DNA of 8,874 nt from Planctomycetaceae bacterium (GTDB taxonomy: Bacteria > Planctomycetota > Planctomycetia > Pirellulales > Thermoguttaceae), in NCBI GenBank assembly GCA_003532715.1, contig DOEZ01000117.1, positions 2,190 through 11,063 of the forward strand. The letters run 5' to 3'. Position 1 is the first letter of the stretch. The number at the start of each line of letters is the position of its first letter. Both the position numbers and the translations under genes were made by a program. The notes beneath the pieces are model-generated. The model did no database searches. It was not told where the DNA came from and saw only the letters and a program-made list of their open reading frames with translations. Of the stretch, positions 7,314 to 8,874 are shown in pieces.

Positions 7314-7369
7314 CCACGCGGCGAACGCGGCTGCCGCGGATTGCCGCGCGATGCGTTCGCGCCGCGTGG
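7314..7369. repeat. Long imperfect inverted repeat between convergent genes
   Basis: The left arm CCACGCGGCGAACGC (7314-7328) pairs with GCGTTCG (7353-7359) and CCGCGTGG (7362-7369), with a two-base CG bulge at 7360-7361. The result is 15 base pairs around a 24-base loop. The element begins 13 bases after the stop of the two-helix protein gene and lies 32 bases beyond the 3' end of the minus-strand kinase gene. It is well placed to end or protect transcripts from both sides. There is no T-run on either strand, so Rho-independent termination is not shown; it could equally be a mobile or dispersed repeat. Confidence 0.6.
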
Positions 7370-7401
7370 TTCCCGGTCGTGGTGAAGGAGAACCGTCAAG
7401 C

Positions 7402-8874
7402 TCAATGAGATTTCGCGGTCCGCGGCCCGCCGGGGCGAACGCGACGGCACAGCCCGATTAGCGCGTCGAGCGCCGAGAGAATCCGTTCCTCGGACTGAGC
7501 TTCTCGGGCAGCCGTCTCCAGTCGAGCGGCGAACGGCGTTATCTGGTCAAACCCATGACAACCGGCCACTCCCTTGATCTGGCCCGCCGTTTCGGCAAGA
7601 TGCTTCCAGTTCCGACTCTTGGCCTGATCGTCGAGGACGCCGATCCGAGACGGCATCTCTTGGACGAACAGATCGACGATCTTGCCAAGCTCGGGATCGT
7701 CGGCCAAGGACGAATAGACCGGATCGTCCTCTTTCGAGGCGGTGACATACCGCGCCGCCATTTCCAACAGTTCGGCTGTCTGGAACGGCTTCGAGAGATA
7801 ATTGGTGCAGCCGGCGGCGAGGCACTTCCGCGAGTCCTCGGCCATCGCATGCGCCGTTAGCGCGACGATGGGCGCGGTGTATCCCTGCTCGCGCAGTTGC
7901 CGCGTGGCCTCGTATCCGTCGAGAATGGGCATCTGCATGTCCATCAGGATCAGGTCGAACGGTTCCCCCGCGGCGCTCGCGGCCAAGGCGGATTCGAAGG
8001 CGAGTTGCCCGTTGTCGACTACGTGAACGTCGGCGCCGGCCTTCTTCAGCAGAAAGCGGATCAGCCGCTGGTTGTCGGGACCATCGTCGGCCAAGAGAAT
8101 TCGGCCATGCAAGACCGTTCCGTTCGCGATTGTCGTCGTCGCCGACGGCGCTGTTTCGAGTATCGACTCTTGGGCGTGATGCACCAATCGCGTCGCGTCG
8201 AGCGGGCCCGGGTCGATCGCCACGTGGAACGTGCTCCCCCTTCCCAGCTCGGAGCGTACTTCGATGCCGCCCCCAAGCGCTTCGGCCAGCCGCTTGCTGA
8301 GGCACAACCCCAGTCCCGTGCCGCCGAACTTTCGCGTTGCCGACCCGTCCACCTGGCTGAACGGCCGAAAAAGTCTTCCGATCTGTTCTTGGGTCATGCC
8401 GATGCCCGTGTCGGTCACATCGAAAGAGAGAAGCGGCGCGCCGCCGTTCGCTTCAAGCTGAACGGTCAGACACACCTCGCCGTGGTCGGTGAACTTGATC
8501 GCGTTGCCTAGCAGATTGACCAGAATCTGACGCAGCCGCAGGGGGTCGGTCAAGACGGTTTCGGGCAAGGTCCTCGCCATTTTCGTCTTCAGCGTCAGTC
8601 GCTTCGCGGCGGCCTGGGGCCGCATCAACGAGGCCACCTCGGCCACCATTCGGACCGGCGAGCAGGGGGTCGGCTCGATCTGAAGCTTGTCGGCTTCGAT
8701 CTTCGCGATGTCCAGAATGTCGTTGATCACGTGCAGCAGGTGTTCACCGTTGCGTTTGATGATGGCGACTTGTTCTTGGGCGGTGCATCCGACGTTTTCC
8801 TCCGCAAGTAGGTCGGCGTAGCCGAGGATGGACGTCATGGGGGTGCGGATTTCGTGACTCATGTTGGCCAGAAA
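7402..8874 (-). CDS. Hybrid sensor histidine kinase, C-terminal part (5' end outside window)
   Basis: A 490-residue fragment, open to the right edge (the first codons read F-L-A-N before MSHEIRTP). Numbering below is from the Met at 8862. Residues 1-65 are the HisKA dimerisation domain with the phospho-accepting H3 in SHEIRTP. Residues about 105-217 are the ATPase: N box with N116/N120, DTGIG from D151, FRPFSQVD F box, GGTGLGL from G180. Residues about 253-375 are a receiver domain with acidic D259/D260, phospho-acceptor D308 in LMDMQMP, T336 and K358 in LSKPF. Residues about 385-475 match an Hpt four-helix domain, but the phospho-histidine position is Gly427 (AGQIKGVAG instead of AHxLKG). 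Sensor domains must lie beyond the window. The last domain probably no longer relays phosphate, so output would be the receiver or an altered role. It is convergent with the small membrane-protein genes. The Met at 8862 is not the true start. Confidence 0.93.
   Translation of the reverse strand, partial: FLANMSHEIRTPMTSILGYADLLAEENVGCTAQEQVAIIKRNGEHLLHVINDILDIAKIEADKLQIEPTPCSPVRMVAEVASLMRPQAAAKRLTLKTKMARTLPETVLTDPLRLRQILVNLLGNAIKFTDHGEVCLTVQLEANGGAPLLSFDVTDTGIGMTQEQIGRLFRPFSQVDGSATRKFGGTGLGLCLSKRLAEALGGGIEVRSELGRGSTFHVAIDPGPLDATRLVHHAQESILETAPSATTTIANGTVLHGRILLADDGPDNQRLIRFLLKKAGADVHVVDNGQLAFESALAASAAGEPFDLILMDMQMPILDGYEATRQLREQGYTAPIVALTAHAMAEDSRKCLAAGCTNYLSKPFQTAELLEMAARYVTASKEDDPVYSSLADDPELGKIVDLFVQEMPSRIGVLDDQAKSRNWKHLAETAGQIKGVAGCHGFDQITPFAARLETAAREAQSEERILSALDALIGLCRRVRPGGPRTAKSH

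Noticed and set aside
7293..7385. A 30-residue Gly/Arg-rich peptide starting at ATG 7293 with AAGGAGG at 7277-7283
   Set aside because: The purine run is simply Lys-Glu codons of the upstream gene, and the peptide's repetitive composition is explained by the inverted repeat it spans. Possible, but not supported.

Overview
The window looks like a piece of a high-GC Planctomycetota chromosome (possibly Pirellulales-like). This is inferred from protein style, not from a marker gene: secreted glycoside hydrolases with N-terminal NPCBM domains, a large hybrid histidine kinase, genes with no clear Shine-Dalgarno, long GC-rich non-coding gaps, and a short palindromic intergenic repeat at the left edge. 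No rRNA, tRNA, CRISPR array, transposase or phage gene is visible.

Layout. Positions 1-730 hold no convincing gene, only a perfect 7-bp hairpin at the left edge. Positions 731-5769 hold the core of the window: two large secreted clan GH-D (GH36/melibiase-like) glycosidases. Each has a signal peptide, an NPCBM carbohydrate-binding domain, a beta-sandwich, a TIM barrel and a C-terminal beta domain. They overlap by four bases (TTGA) and are almost certainly co-translated. Both keep the two catalytic aspartates and the WFEPE motif, but they differ around the sugar-binding pocket and in Arg codon use. They are therefore probably diverged paralogues acting on related alpha-linked glycans rather than a fresh duplication. 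Positions 5770-6143 are non-coding, with a degenerate ATTGGA/ATTAGG hexamer repeat. A doubtful small exported protein follows (6207-6605). Next come two small membrane-protein genes 27 bases apart, each with a good ribosome binding site: a zinc-knuckle/one-helix protein (6782-7075) and a two-helix protein (7103-7300). A long imperfect inverted repeat (7314-7369) separates them from a convergent gene.

From 7402 to the right edge, on the minus strand, lies the C-terminal part of a hybrid sensor kinase (HisKA, HATPase, receiver, Hpt-like domain). Its 5' end is outside the window. Its last domain looks like an Hpt module, but the position of the phospho-accepting histidine is glycine.

Functionally, the hydrolase pair points to export of enzymes that remove alpha-galactosyl-type residues from polysaccharides. 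Nothing in the sequence ties the kinase or the small membrane proteins to that pathway. I do not see a clearly new multi-gene system. The most distinctive items are the coupled, divergent glycosidase pair with Arg in place of the usual Lys beside the nucleophile, the His-less Hpt domain, and the zinc-knuckle membrane protein.
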